Positions 36,629-45,754 of a stretch of DNA of 64,000 nucleotides are shown here, one piece after another. The notes below the pieces were generated by a model. It saw only the letters and a program-made list of their open reading frames with translations. It ran no database searches and had not been told where the DNA came from. Position 1 is the stretch's first letter. Every line of letters starts with the position of its first letter. Origin of the DNA: Rhodopseudomonas palustris (lineage in GTDB: Bacteria > Pseudomonadota > Alphaproteobacteria > Rhizobiales > Xanthobacteraceae); assembly GCF_003591005.1 (NCBI RefSeq), contig NZ_QYYD01000003.1, forward strand, positions 124,001 through 188,000, written 5' to 3'. The position numbers were made by a program, and so were the translations under genes.

Positions 36629-37041
36629 CACGCGGCTCCCTTGGCGGGCAGCGCCGGACGATCCTTGCGGAACGCGCTCTTGCTGACGATCTTGTCGCCG
36701 CGGAAGCCGAACAGGTCGACACCTTCGGCCTCGATGCGCGAACCATCTTTCGCGGTGGCGCGAAAAATCCATTCGGAGATGCCGCGGTCGCCGAACACGG
36801 CGTGGCGCGTGCATTCCCAGCTCACATCCGGGAAGGTCGCGAAGGTGGTTTCGAATGCGGCGCGGACGTCGGCGGCGCCGCTGATGCGGCGGCCGCAGGC
36901 TTCGGGCCCGGCAGCGGCATCGAACACGACATCATCCGTCATCACCGCCATCACGCCGGCGCCATCGTGGCGATTGAAGGCGGCGAACAGAAGTTCGAGT
37001 TGGCGCAGGCGCTGAGTATCAAGTTCCGACATAGCAGACAC
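36628..37041 (-). CDS. SnoaL/NTF2-like small protein
   Basis: 137 aa, alpha+beta cone fold by pattern (LELLFAAFNRHDGAGVMAVMTDDVVFDAAAG...ECTRHAVFGDRGISEWIFRAT, shown here only by its ends). Family members are hydrolases, isomerases or binding proteins; no catalytic residue can be assigned. The start may be the second Met, at 37032. It is first in a two-gene unit with the FAD oxidase, so it may act on the same substrate or its product. Confidence 0.8.
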   Translation of the reverse strand: MSAMSELDTQRLRQLELLFAAFNRHDGAGVMAVMTDDVVFDAAAGPEACGRRISGAADVRAAFETTFATFPDVSWECTRHAVFGDRGISEWIFRATAKDGSRIEAEGVDLFGFRGDKIVSKSAFRKDRPALPAKGAA

Positions 37042-37246
37042 ATTCCATCATAGTGGGCGCAGGGGCGTCTCCGTGATGGTGGCGCGGATCGGCCGGCAGC
37101 TTAGAGCGCAGGCTGTCACGAGCGATCGTGCATGCTTAGAACCAGATGCCGCGATGTCTGCGGCCAGAATGGCCGGCCGCAACTGGCCCAACGGCTTGGC
37201 CCCGGCTGGACCTTCGCGCGCGATGCGCAATCGCCAAGGTGATGCG

Positions 37247-38758
37247 ATGATCAACATCGACACCCGCATCAATCCCGCCATCGCGCCCGCCGTGTCGGAC
37301 GTGTTCACGCAATTGCAGGGCCGTCATCTGATCGGCAATGCGCTGGTTCCGGCCGCGGCCAGCGCGACGCTCGACGTGATCGACCCCGCCACCGGCGCGC
37401 TGCTCGCGGCCGCGCCGGCTGCGACCTCCGAGGACGTCGCCCGCGCCGTCGATGCCGCCGCGAACGCGTTTCCCGGGTGGGCCGCGACGCCGGCGCGGCA
37501 GCGCGGCAGACTGATCGCCGAGGCGGCGCGCGCCATCGCGGCGCGCAGCGAGGTGATTGCCGCCGTGCTGGCGCTGGAGACCGGCAAGGCGATCCGCACC
37601 GAGTGCCGCGGCGAAGTCGCGACTGCGATCGATATCGTCACGATGTATGCGGGGCTGGCGTCCGAGCTGAAGGGCGAGACTCTGCCGTTCGATCCGCAGA
37701 TCCTCACCTACACCAGCCGCGAGCCGCTCGGCGTGGTCGCCGCGATCCTGCCGTGGAACGTGCCGCTGGTGCTGATGATGCTCAAGATCGCCCCGGCGCT
37801 GGTGGCGGGCAACACGGTCGTCGTCAAAGCGTCCGAAGAGGCGCCGTTCGCCACCATCGAGATGGCGCGGCTGATGGCCGAGCTGCTGCCGGCCGGCGTG
37901 CTCAACGTGATCTGCGGCACCGGCCGCGATTGCGGCTCGGCGCTGGTCGAGCATCCCGCGGTCGCCAAAGTAACGTTCACCGGCTCGCAGGCGGTCGGCG
38001 AACTAATCTACCAGACCGCGGCGCGAAAAATCATTCCGGTCAGCCTCGAACTCGGCGGCAAGAGCCCGATGATCGTCTATCCGGACGCCGACATGGCGCG
38101 CGTCATCGCCGGCGCGATCGCCGGCATGCGTTTCACCCGGCAGGGCCAGAGCTGCACGGCGGCGAGCCGCATCTACGTCCACAGCGCTCTGCTCGCCACG
38201 TTCGTGGCTCAGCTGAAGGATGCGCTCGCCAAGCTGGTGATCGGCGATCCGCTCGATGAGGCGACTGATGTCGGCACGGTGATCTCGGCGCGGCAGAAGG
38301 CCAAGATCGAATCCTACCTGGCGCTCGGCGAGCGCACTGCCGGCGCGCAGGTCGCGCGCTGCGGGGAAATTCCGCGCGCCAGCCATCTCAAGGACGGGCT
38401 GTATCTGCAGCCGACCATCGTCACCGGCCTGCCGGAAGATTCGCCGCTGATGCGCGAAGAGATCTTCGGTCCGGTGGTCTGCGTACAGCCGTGGGACGAC
38501 GAGGACGACGTCATCGCGCGCGCCAATGACAGCGATTTCGGCCTCGCCGCGACGGTGTGGACGCACGATTTGCGCCAAGCGCTCCGCGCCGTGCAGCGGC
38601 TCGACGCCGGTTACGTTCAGGTCAATCAGAACCTGACGATCCAACCGAATCTGAGCTATGGCGGATTCAAGAAGTCGGGTCTCGGCAAGGAAGCGTCGCT
38701 GGAGGCCATGCTCGAGCACTTCACCAAGAAGAAGACCGTCGTCATCGACATGCGGTGA
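37247..38758 (+). CDS. NAD(P)+-dependent aldehyde dehydrogenase
   Basis: 503 aa. Catalytic Glu268 (SLELGGKSP) and Cys303 (GQSCTAAS) are present, as are the NAD-site PWNVPLVLMMLKIAPALVAG and TFTGSQAVGE. EIFGPVV near the end is typical. The ATG at 37247 follows AAGGTGATGC; the open frame extends 58 codons upstream without coding character. It is divergent from the oxidase/SnoaL pair across 205 bases and may oxidise the aldehyde made by the oxidase. It is followed closely by the TauE-like gene. The exact substrate is not readable. Confidence 0.93.
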   Translation: MINIDTRINPAIAPAVSDVFTQLQGRHLIGNALVPAAASATLDVIDPATGALLAAAPAATSEDVARAVDAAANAFPGWAATPARQRGRLIAEAARAIAARSEVIAAVLALETGKAIRTECRGEVATAIDIVTMYAGLASELKGETLPFDPQILTYTSREPLGVVAAILPWNVPLVLMMLKIAPALVAGNTVVVKASEEAPFATIEMARLMAELLPAGVLNVICGTGRDCGSALVEHPAVAKVTFTGSQAVGELIYQTAARKIIPVSLELGGKSPMIVYPDADMARVIAGAIAGMRFTRQGQSCTAASRIYVHSALLATFVAQLKDALAKLVIGDPLDEATDVGTVISARQKAKIESYLALGERTAGAQVARCGEIPRASHLKDGLYLQPTIVTGLPEDSPLMREEIFGPVVCVQPWDDEDDVIARANDSDFGLAATVWTHDLRQALRAVQRLDAGYVQVNQNLTIQPNLSYGGFKKSGLGKEASLEAMLEHFTKKKTVVIDMR

Positions 38759-38765
38759 GCGCAGC

Positions 38766-39554
38766 ATGCAGGATCTGATCGCCGCCGCGCAGGCGAGCCT
38801 CGCCAGCGCGCTTCCGGCGCCGCCTTTGATCGCCGCAACGCTGGGCGCCGTGATGGCAGCGGCGCTGCTGCGCGGCTTCACCGGCTTTGGCTTCGCGCTC
38901 GCCGCCGTGCCGCTGATGGGCCTGTTCATGACGCCCGCCAAGGCGGTGCCGGTCGCGGTGCTGCTGCAGCGTCTCGGCGGGCTCAACGATCTGCGGCGCA
39001 ATCATCGCGACTGCCATTGGCCTTCGTTACGCTGGCTGATCGTCGGCGCCGTCATCGGCTCGCCGCTCGGCGCGCTGGCGCTCAGCGTCGCGCCGGCGCC
39101 GGTGGCGCGGATCGTCATCGCGGTGATCATCGCGGTGGCGGTGCTGATGCTCGGCCGCGGCTTCGCGCTGGCGGCAGTGCCGTCGCGGCTCGCCACCGCG
39201 ATGGTCGGACTGATCGCGGGGCTGTTCAACGGGCTGGCCGCGATGCCCGGGCCGCCCGCGGTGGTGTACTACATGTCTGGCCCGTTCCGCGCCGTGGCGG
39301 CGCGGGCCTCGATGCTGGTGTTCTTTCTCGCCACCTCGATCGCAGCCTTCATCAGCATCGCGCTGGTCGGCCTCGCCACGCCGGCGGTGATCTGGCTGGC
39401 GGTGATGGCGCTGCCGGTGATGTTTCTCGGCACCTGGGTCGGCGAACTCGGCTTCCGCCGCGGCACCGAGAAGCTGCATCGCCACATCTCGATCGCCAGC
39501 CTCGCGATGATTGCGCTGATCAGCGCCGCGAAGGGATTCAGCGAGCTGATGTAG
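38766..39554 (+). CDS. TauE/SafE family membrane permease
   Basis: 262 aa, about eight helices arranged as two repeats: GFTGFGFALAAVPLMGLF in the first half and GLIAGLFNGLAAMPGPPAVVYYM in the second, as in TauE/SafE/DUF81 proteins. These export sulfite, sulfoacetate or other small anions. Start 7 bases after the aldehyde dehydrogenase stop, so likely the same operon. Confidence 0.9.
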   Translation: MQDLIAAAQASLASALPAPPLIAATLGAVMAAALLRGFTGFGFALAAVPLMGLFMTPAKAVPVAVLLQRLGGLNDLRRNHRDCHWPSLRWLIVGAVIGSPLGALALSVAPAPVARIVIAVIIAVAVLMLGRGFALAAVPSRLATAMVGLIAGLFNGLAAMPGPPAVVYYMSGPFRAVAARASMLVFFLATSIAAFISIALVGLATPAVIWLAVMALPVMFLGTWVGELGFRRGTEKLHRHISIASLAMIALISAAKGFSELM

Positions 39555-39576
39555 TTCGCTTCGCCGCATCAGATTG

Positions 39577-39667
39577 CGTCATGCCCGGGCTTGTCCCGGG
39601 CATCCACGCCTTTGCGCGTTGGACGGTTGAAAGGCGTGGATGGCCGGGACGAGCCCGGCCATGACGG
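39577..39667. repeat. Dispersed palindromic repeat B, full copy
   Basis: cgtcatgcccgggcttgtc at left and gagcccggccatgacgg at right. It lies between the convergent ends of the TauE-like and MocR genes, ending 6 bases before the MocR stop codon. Confidence 0.87.
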
Positions 39668-39673
39668 CGGATT

Positions 39674-41269
39674 TCACGATTCCGCTTTCAAATACGCCGC
39701 GATCACTTCGCCGAGGCGCTGGATGCCGGTTTCGATGCGGTCGGTGCGGATCGAGGAGAAGCCGAGGCGGAAGCAGTGCCGGCTGGCGGTTTCGTCCATC
39801 GAGAACACCGCGCCGGGTTCGATCACCACGCCTTGCGCCAGCGCGGCTTGGGCCAGCGCGGTGGTGTCGGTGCCGGGCGGGCAGGCGATCCAGTAGTTGG
39901 TGCTGCCGGGGCCGCGCGAGAACGTGCAGTCCGGCAGATATTTGGGAAGCAGGCGGTCGAGCACCCTGGCGCGCTCCAGCAGCACGCGGCCGACCTGCTG
40001 CAGGTGCGAGCGATAATGGCCGAGGCCGATGAACAGCGCGGCGACGCGCTGGTTGTTGAGCGGCGGATGGCGCAGCATTAGCCGGCGCAGCGCGCGCAGC
40101 TCGCGGATCACCGGCGCCGGCGCCACGACATAGCCGAGCCGCAGCCCCGGCGCGAGCGCCTTCGACAGGCTGCCGACATACAGCACGTTGCTGGCGTGAT
40201 CGAGGCTCTTCAGCGGCGGCAGCGTCGCGGCCTCCGGCATCAGCTCGCCTTCGTAATCATCCTCCACCAGCACGACGTCGCCGGTCTCGGCAGCCTTCAG
40301 CAGTTCCAGCCTTCGCTGCAGCGGCATGACGGTGGCGGTCGGGCATTGGTGGCTGGCGGTCACATAAGCCAGCGCGCAACCGCGGAACGTGTCGTCCGGT
40401 AACAAGCCTTGCGAGTTCGAGCGCAGCGGTACGACGTCCGGCGTCAGCATCCGGAAGATGTTGCGCGCGTCCGGGTAGCCGGGTTCTTCGATGCCGACGC
40501 GGGTGCCGTGCCTGATGAACAGCGTCGCGATCAGATACAGCGCGTGCTGAGCGCCGATCGTCATCATGATCTCGTCGGAGCGGGCATGAATGCCGCGGCG
40601 CGGCAGAACCTGCAATTGAAGTTGCTCGATCAGCGCCGGATCGTCGCCGTCGATCAGGTCGCGCGCCCAGTTTTTGATCTCGGGAACGCTGAGCGCGGCC
40701 CGTGCCGATTCGCGCCAGTCATTGGTGGGGAACAGGCTGGGGTCGAACTGGCCGAAAATGAAAGGATAGGGCTGCGCCTGCCAGTCGGCCGGCTTGACGA
40801 TGTTACGGTGCGCCGAGGGCTGCACCGCATAGCGGGCGGCCCAATGCGCATCGTCCCGGCTCGCGGCTTCGGCCGGCTTCTCGGCGCCGGTGGCGATCTT
40901 CTTAGGCAGGCCGGCGACGAAGTAACCGCTGCGCTGGCGCGACACCAAGAAATTCTGGTCGACCAGCTGCTCGTAGGCGATCACTACGGTATTGCGCGAC
41001 ACCTTCAGCACAGCCGCGAGATCGCGGCTTGACGGCATGCGCATGCCGAGCGGCAACCGGCCGTCCTCGATCGCCGTGACGATGATCTGGCGGATCTGCA
41101 GCTGCAGGAACGAACCGCCGCGATCCATTCCCCGGAACAACGCACCCCAGAATAGAGCGTCGCTGTTGCCTAATGAGGCGGCATTTGCTGAATGATCGAG
41201 CGTTCGATCCCGCGACGCTTCCGGGTAGGTGACCTGTGCGAGCTTTCCCAAACGATTTAACCTACTCAA
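39674..41269 (-). CDS. MocR/PdxR-type GntR regulator with aminotransferase domain
   Basis: 531 aa. The GntR winged helix lies at about residues 55-115 (LGMRMPSSRDLAAVLKVSRNTV). It is followed by a fold-type I aminotransferase domain with the PLP lysine at Lys370 (SLSKALAPG). Upstream of it is LVEDDYEGELM, with the usual Asp that contacts the PLP ring. Such proteins sense PLP or an amino compound and control metabolism of amines, taurine, GABA or rhizopines. Divergent from the amidohydrolase/ABC operon, and convergent with the aldehyde dehydrogenase unit; it may control either. The N-terminal 45 residues are atypical, so the true start could be later. Confidence 0.9.
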   Translation of the reverse strand: MSRLNRLGKLAQVTYPEASRDRTLDHSANAASLGNSDALFWGALFRGMDRGGSFLQLQIRQIIVTAIEDGRLPLGMRMPSSRDLAAVLKVSRNTVVIAYEQLVDQNFLVSRQRSGYFVAGLPKKIATGAEKPAEAASRDDAHWAARYAVQPSAHRNIVKPADWQAQPYPFIFGQFDPSLFPTNDWRESARAALSVPEIKNWARDLIDGDDPALIEQLQLQVLPRRGIHARSDEIMMTIGAQHALYLIATLFIRHGTRVGIEEPGYPDARNIFRMLTPDVVPLRSNSQGLLPDDTFRGCALAYVTASHQCPTATVMPLQRRLELLKAAETGDVVLVEDDYEGELMPEAATLPPLKSLDHASNVLYVGSLSKALAPGLRLGYVVAPAPVIRELRALRRLMLRHPPLNNQRVAALFIGLGHYRSHLQQVGRVLLERARVLDRLLPKYLPDCTFSRGPGSTNYWIACPPGTDTTALAQAALAQGVVIEPGAVFSMDETASRHCFRLGFSSIRTDRIETGIQRLGEVIAAYLKAES

Positions 41270-41452
41270 CGCGGGCAGATTCCACGGGCGGAATCCAAGT
41301 ATGTCGGATCCTGAGCGTTAAGCAAGAAGTCTGCCAGCGAGCCCGGCGCTACGCGGATAGGTGCTGGCTCCATTCGTGCGGACCATCTGGCGCTAGTGTG
41401 AGGTGGTCAATGGCTTCACGCTTGCAATCGTAAGTTCGAAAGGCTCAGCAGC

Positions 41453-43096
41453 GTGAACCACGATACCGTCGTCTATTCGGCCCGCAAGATCATCACGATG
41501 AATCCGTCGCGTCCCTTCACGACGCATGTTGCGGTGCGTGAAGGGCGGATCGTGGCGACCGGCACGGCCGACGAGCTGTGTGTCAATGGCGCACGGCTCG
41601 ACAATCGTTTCGCCGACAAGGTGCTGATGCCCGGCTTCGTCGAGGGCCATGCCCACATCATGGAAGGCCTGATGTGGAAACTGCCGTACGTCGGCGCGTT
41701 CGATCGGCGGTCGCCGGAAGGCAAAGTGGTCGCCGGTGTTCCCGATATCGAGTCGATCGTTTCGCGTCTGCAGCAGGCCGAAGCCGCGATGCCCGACGAC
41801 GCGACTCCGCTGTACGCCTGGGGCTTCGACCCGCTGCATATCGGCGGCAAGATGCTGACGCGGCAGGATCTCGATCGCGTCTCCACCAAGCGCCCGGTGC
41901 TGGTGGTCCACGCCTCGTTCCACATCAACAATGTCAACACCGCGACGCTTGAACTCGCCGATCTGCTCCGCGCGACCGAGATCTCGGGCGTCGTCGCCGG
42001 CGCTGATGGCCTCGCCAGCGGCGAGCTGCAGGGCATCCCGGCGCGGATGCGGCTGTTCCGCGCGCTCGGCCACAACCCGATGGCCGGTACCATCACCGAG
42101 GCAGACGTGCGGCGCTACGCGGCGTCGTCCTGCGTGCAGGGCGTTACCACCATCACCGACCTGCACAACGACCTCAACGATCCGACCATCGAGGTGTATC
42201 GCAGCGTCGCCAGCCAGGATGATTTTGGCGTCCGCCTGGTGCCGGCGCTCGCCGCAGTGTCGCACACCCCCGAGCAGGCGATCGCCAAGCTCGAGACGCT
42301 GCGCGGCCACGCCAGCGCCAAGCTGCACTACGGAATCGTCAAGCTGGTGGTCGACGGCTCGATCCAGGGCTTCACGGCGCGGCTGCGCTGGCCCGGCTAT
42401 CACAACGGCGCCGCCAATGGCCTGTGGTACATCGCGCCGGAAGAACTGCCGCGGCTGGTCGACAAGTATCATCGCGCCGGCGTCCAGCTCCACATCCATA
42501 CCAATGGCGACGAGGCGACCGAAGCCGCGCTCGACGCGATCGAGGCGGCGCAGATCGCGGCGCCGCGGCCGGATCATCGCCACACGCTGCAGCATTGCCA
42601 GATGGCGGATGCGGCGCAGTTCCGGCGGATGAAGGCGCTTGGCGTCTGTGCCAATCTGTTCGCCAACCACATCTATTACTGGGGCGATGCGCATTACGAG
42701 CTGACCATGGGGCCGGAGCGCGCATCGCGGATCGACGCCACCGGCACCGCGCGCCGCATCGGCGTGCCGTTCGCGATCCATTCGGACGCGCCGGTGACGC
42801 CGCTGGCGCCGCTGTTCACTGCCTGGTGCGCGGTCAACCGCGTCACCTCGGGCGGCCGCGTGCTCGGCCGCGACAGCGAAGCGCTGACGGTGGAGCAGGC
42901 GCTCGCCGCCATCACGGTCGATGCCGCCTATACGCTCAAAATGGACCATCTGGTCGGCAGCGTCGAGACCGGCAAATACGCCGATTTCGCCGTGCTCGAC
43001 GACGATCCGCTGACCGTTGCTCCGGAGAAGCTGAAAGACATCACGATCTGGGGCACCGTGGTCGGCGGCGTGGTTCGGGAGGCGCCCCGCGCATGA
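41453..43096 (+). CDS. Metal-dependent amidohydrolase (YtcJ-like)
   Basis: 547 aa starting at GTG. Amidohydrolase-superfamily features: an N-terminal beta-sandwich strip (ARKIITMNPSRPFTTHVAVREGRIV), HxH metal motif at His66/His68 (EGHAHIM), further His in LHIHTNGDEA and TLQHCQ, and a metal/catalytic Asp in FAIHSDAPVTP. The C-terminal GSVETGKYADFAVLDDDPL closes the sandwich. This branch often hydrolyses exocyclic or cyclic amides, but many are uncharacterised. It overlaps the next (CobW) gene by ATGA and heads the ABC importer operon, so it probably acts on the imported compound after entry. Confidence 0.9.
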   Translation: MNHDTVVYSARKIITMNPSRPFTTHVAVREGRIVATGTADELCVNGARLDNRFADKVLMPGFVEGHAHIMEGLMWKLPYVGAFDRRSPEGKVVAGVPDIESIVSRLQQAEAAMPDDATPLYAWGFDPLHIGGKMLTRQDLDRVSTKRPVLVVHASFHINNVNTATLELADLLRATEISGVVAGADGLASGELQGIPARMRLFRALGHNPMAGTITEADVRRYAASSCVQGVTTITDLHNDLNDPTIEVYRSVASQDDFGVRLVPALAAVSHTPEQAIAKLETLRGHASAKLHYGIVKLVVDGSIQGFTARLRWPGYHNGAANGLWYIAPEELPRLVDKYHRAGVQLHIHTNGDEATEAALDAIEAAQIAAPRPDHRHTLQHCQMADAAQFRRMKALGVCANLFANHIYYWGDAHYELTMGPERASRIDATGTARRIGVPFAIHSDAPVTPLAPLFTAWCAVNRVTSGGRVLGRDSEALTVEQALAAITVDAAYTLKMDHLVGSVETGKYADFAVLDDDPLTVAPEKLKDITIWGTVVGGVVREAPRA

Positions 43097-44037
43097 GGAA
43101 AGCGACCGCGACCATCCCAGTCACGGTGATCGGCGGCTTCCTCGGCGCTGGCAAGACCACGTTCGTCAACCATCTGCTCGCCGGCGGCGGACCGCGCACC
43201 GCGGTACTGGTCAATGATTTCGGCGAGATCAACGTCGACGCGACGCTGATCCAGGGCCATGACGGCACCACCATGACGCTGACCAATGGCTGCATCTGTT
43301 GCAGCATCGGCACCAGCTTCATCGAGACGATGTGCCAGGTGCTGGATGCGGAGGTGCCGTTCGAGCGCATCGTGATCGAAGCCTCGGGCGTCGGCGATCC
43401 GTGGAAAATTGCCGAGATCGCGCTGATCGAGCCGACATTGCGGCTCGACCGCGTGATCGTGCTCGCGGATGCCAGCCGCATCGCCGCGTTGCTCGGCGAC
43501 GCCCGCGTCGGCGCCACGGTGCGCAGCCAGTTCGACCGCTGCGACGTCGTGCTGCTGAGCAAGACCGATCTGGTCGATGCGGCAACGTTGGCGGCCGCGC
43601 GAGCGGCGGTTCTGACGCTGCGCCCCGGCATGCAGATGATCGAGACAGCGCGCGACTCTTTGCCGAGCCTGTCGGCGCTCGATGCGCCCGCGCAAGCGTC
43701 GGCGTTCCGTGCCGACTTGCCAGCGTCTAATCATGGCGAGACCTTCCGCAGCTTTGCCTATCGCCGCGACGGCGCGTTCGACCGCGCCCGCATCGCCGGC
43801 GCAGTGGCGGCGCTGCCGCCGGAGTTGCTGCGGCTGAAGGGCTCGTGCCGGCTCGACGGCGAGGACTCGCCGCAGGTGTTTCAGATGGTCGAAGGTGTAT
43901 GGTCGCTGGTGCCGGCCGATCAGCCGGGCGACGATGCCGGCATCGTATTAGTGGGCGTCGGCACCGCCGATCTGCCCGAGCCGGCGGTGCTCGACGCGAT
44001 CCTCGACCGCGCGCTCGCGGCCGGTGTCGCGGCATGA
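43093..44037 (+). CDS. CobW/COG0523 family GTPase, putative metal chaperone
   Basis: 314 aa. Walker A GGFLGAGKTT (residues 14-23), the CxCC metal site at Cys67-Cys69-Cys70 (NGCICCSIG), an extended Walker B (EASGVGDP), and NKxD-like SKTD. The C-terminal CobW_C domain is present but short. Members deliver Zn, Co or Fe to particular metalloenzymes. Its ATGA coupling to a metal-dependent amidohydrolase suggests it serves that enzyme, which is inference. The true start is the ATG at 43093; the upstream part of the open frame lies inside the amidohydrolase gene. Confidence 0.9.
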   Translation: MRKATATIPVTVIGGFLGAGKTTFVNHLLAGGGPRTAVLVNDFGEINVDATLIQGHDGTTMTLTNGCICCSIGTSFIETMCQVLDAEVPFERIVIEASGVGDPWKIAEIALIEPTLRLDRVIVLADASRIAALLGDARVGATVRSQFDRCDVVLLSKTDLVDAATLAAARAAVLTLRPGMQMIETARDSLPSLSALDAPAQASAFRADLPASNHGETFRSFAYRRDGAFDRARIAGAVAALPPELLRLKGSCRLDGEDSPQVFQMVEGVWSLVPADQPGDDAGIVLVGVGTADLPEPAVLDAILDRALAAGVAA

Positions 44038-44128
44038 GCGCCGCGCCCTGCCGTTCCGTTTCGTCGATACGCCGCGCTCGCGGATCGACAGCACTTAGTC
44101 TCGAACCCTCATGGCGGAGTTCAAATCG

Positions 44129-45730
44129 ATGAAGTTGACGAAGCGATCCTTTGTTATCGGCGCTCTCGGGGGCGCCGCCCTGATGGGGCTGCCGTTCGAG
44201 ACCCGGGCGCAGTCGGCCGGCAGCGGCGGCACATTGGTGATCGGCTCGACGCAGGTGCCGCGTCACTTCAACGGCGCGGTGCAGTCCGGCATCGCCACCG
44301 CGCTGCCGAGCACGCAGATTTTCGCCAGCCCGCTGCGCTTCGACGAAAATTGGAATCCGCAGCCTTATCTGGCCAAGTCCTGGGAGGTCGCGCCGGACGG
44401 GCTGTCGATCACCCTGAAGCTGGTCGACGACGCCGTGTTCCACGACGGCAAGCCGGTGACCTCCGAGGACGTCGCGTTCTCGATCATGACCATCAAGGCC
44501 AACCATCCGTTCAAGACGATGCTGGCCGCCGTCGATAGCGTCGAGACGCCCGATCCGAAGACTGCGGTCATCAAGCTGGCGCATCCACATCCGGCGCTGC
44601 TGCTGGCGATGTCGCCGGCATTGATGCCGATCCTGCCCAAGCACGTTTATGGCGACGGCCAGGATGTCAAAACTCATCCGGCCAATCTCAAGCCGGTCGG
44701 CTCCGGCCCCTACAAGCTCGGCGAATACAAGCAGGGCGATTACTACACGCTGGAGAAATTCGACAAGTTCTTCATCCCGGGCCGGCCCAAGCTCGACAAG
44801 ATCGTGGTGCGGCTGATCTCGGACCCGAACGCCCTGATGGTGTCGACCGAGCGCGGCGAAGTGCACGCGCTGCCGTTCTTGTCCGGCGTCCGCGACATCG
44901 ACCGGCTTGAGAAGGCGAAGGATCTCGTCGTCATCGACAAGGGCTTTGCCGGCCTCGGCGCGCTCAACTGGCTGGCCTTCAACACCAAGAAGAAGCCGCT
45001 CGACGACGTTCGCGTCCGCAAGGCGATCGCCTATGCGGCCAACCGCGACTTCATCGTCAGCAAGCTGATGGGCGGCAAGGCGATGCCGTCGATCAGCCCG
45101 ATCGCGCCGGGCTCGCCGTTCGACGAGCCGAATGTCGAGCTCTACAAATTCGACGTCGCCAAGGCGAACAAGCTGCTCGACGAAGCCGGGCTGAAACCGG
45201 ACGGCAGCGGCGTCCGCGCAACGCTGACGATCGACTATCTGCCGGGCAATGACGAGCAGCAGCGCAACGTCGCCGAGTACATGCGGTCGGCGCTGAAGCG
45301 CATCGGCCTCAATCTCGAAGTCCGCGCCGCGCCCGACTTCCCGACCTGGGCGCAACGGGTGTCGAACTTCGATTTCGATCTGACGATGGACTCTGTCTAC
45401 AACTGGGCCGACCCGGTGATCGGCGTCGACCGCACGTACCTGACGTCGAATATCCGCAAGGGCATCATCTGGTCTAACACCCAGCAGTATTCCAATCCGA
45501 AGGTCGACGACCTTCTTGCCAAGGCGGCGGTCGAAACCTCGCCCGAGAAGCGCAAGGCGCTGTACTCGGAATTCCAGAAAATCGTCGTCGACGAGGTGCC
45601 GATCTTCTTCATCAATGCCGTGCCGTTCCGCAACGCCTTCGCCAAGGGCCTCGGCGGGCTGCCGACGACGATCTGGGGTGTCGTCTCGCCGCTCGACGAA
45701 ATCTACTGGGCGACGCCGCCGAAGACCTGA
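44129..45730 (+). CDS. ABC transporter substrate-binding protein, Opp/Dpp family (SBP_bac_5)
   Basis: 533 aa from the ATG at 44129 (an in-frame ATG at 44111 is possible). Signal peptide MKLTKRSFVIGALGGAALMG ending near ETRAQS, Tat- or Sec-type. Family landmarks: SWEVAPDGLSITLKL, FHDGKPVTSEDVAFS and VGSGPYKLGEY. It binds a peptide-like, nickel-like, sugar or other ligand; the adjacent amidohydrolase suggests an amide or cyclic amide. First gene of the transporter part of the operon. Confidence 0.93.
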   Translation: MKLTKRSFVIGALGGAALMGLPFETRAQSAGSGGTLVIGSTQVPRHFNGAVQSGIATALPSTQIFASPLRFDENWNPQPYLAKSWEVAPDGLSITLKLVDDAVFHDGKPVTSEDVAFSIMTIKANHPFKTMLAAVDSVETPDPKTAVIKLAHPHPALLLAMSPALMPILPKHVYGDGQDVKTHPANLKPVGSGPYKLGEYKQGDYYTLEKFDKFFIPGRPKLDKIVVRLISDPNALMVSTERGEVHALPFLSGVRDIDRLEKAKDLVVIDKGFAGLGALNWLAFNTKKKPLDDVRVRKAIAYAANRDFIVSKLMGGKAMPSISPIAPGSPFDEPNVELYKFDVAKANKLLDEAGLKPDGSGVRATLTIDYLPGNDEQQRNVAEYMRSALKRIGLNLEVRAAPDFPTWAQRVSNFDFDLTMDSVYNWADPVIGVDRTYLTSNIRKGIIWSNTQQYSNPKVDDLLAKAAVETSPEKRKALYSEFQKIVVDEVPIFFINAVPFRNAFAKGLGGLPTTIWGVVSPLDEIYWATPPKT

Positions 45731-45754
45731 TCAAGCAGAGCGCGAACCAGCCAC

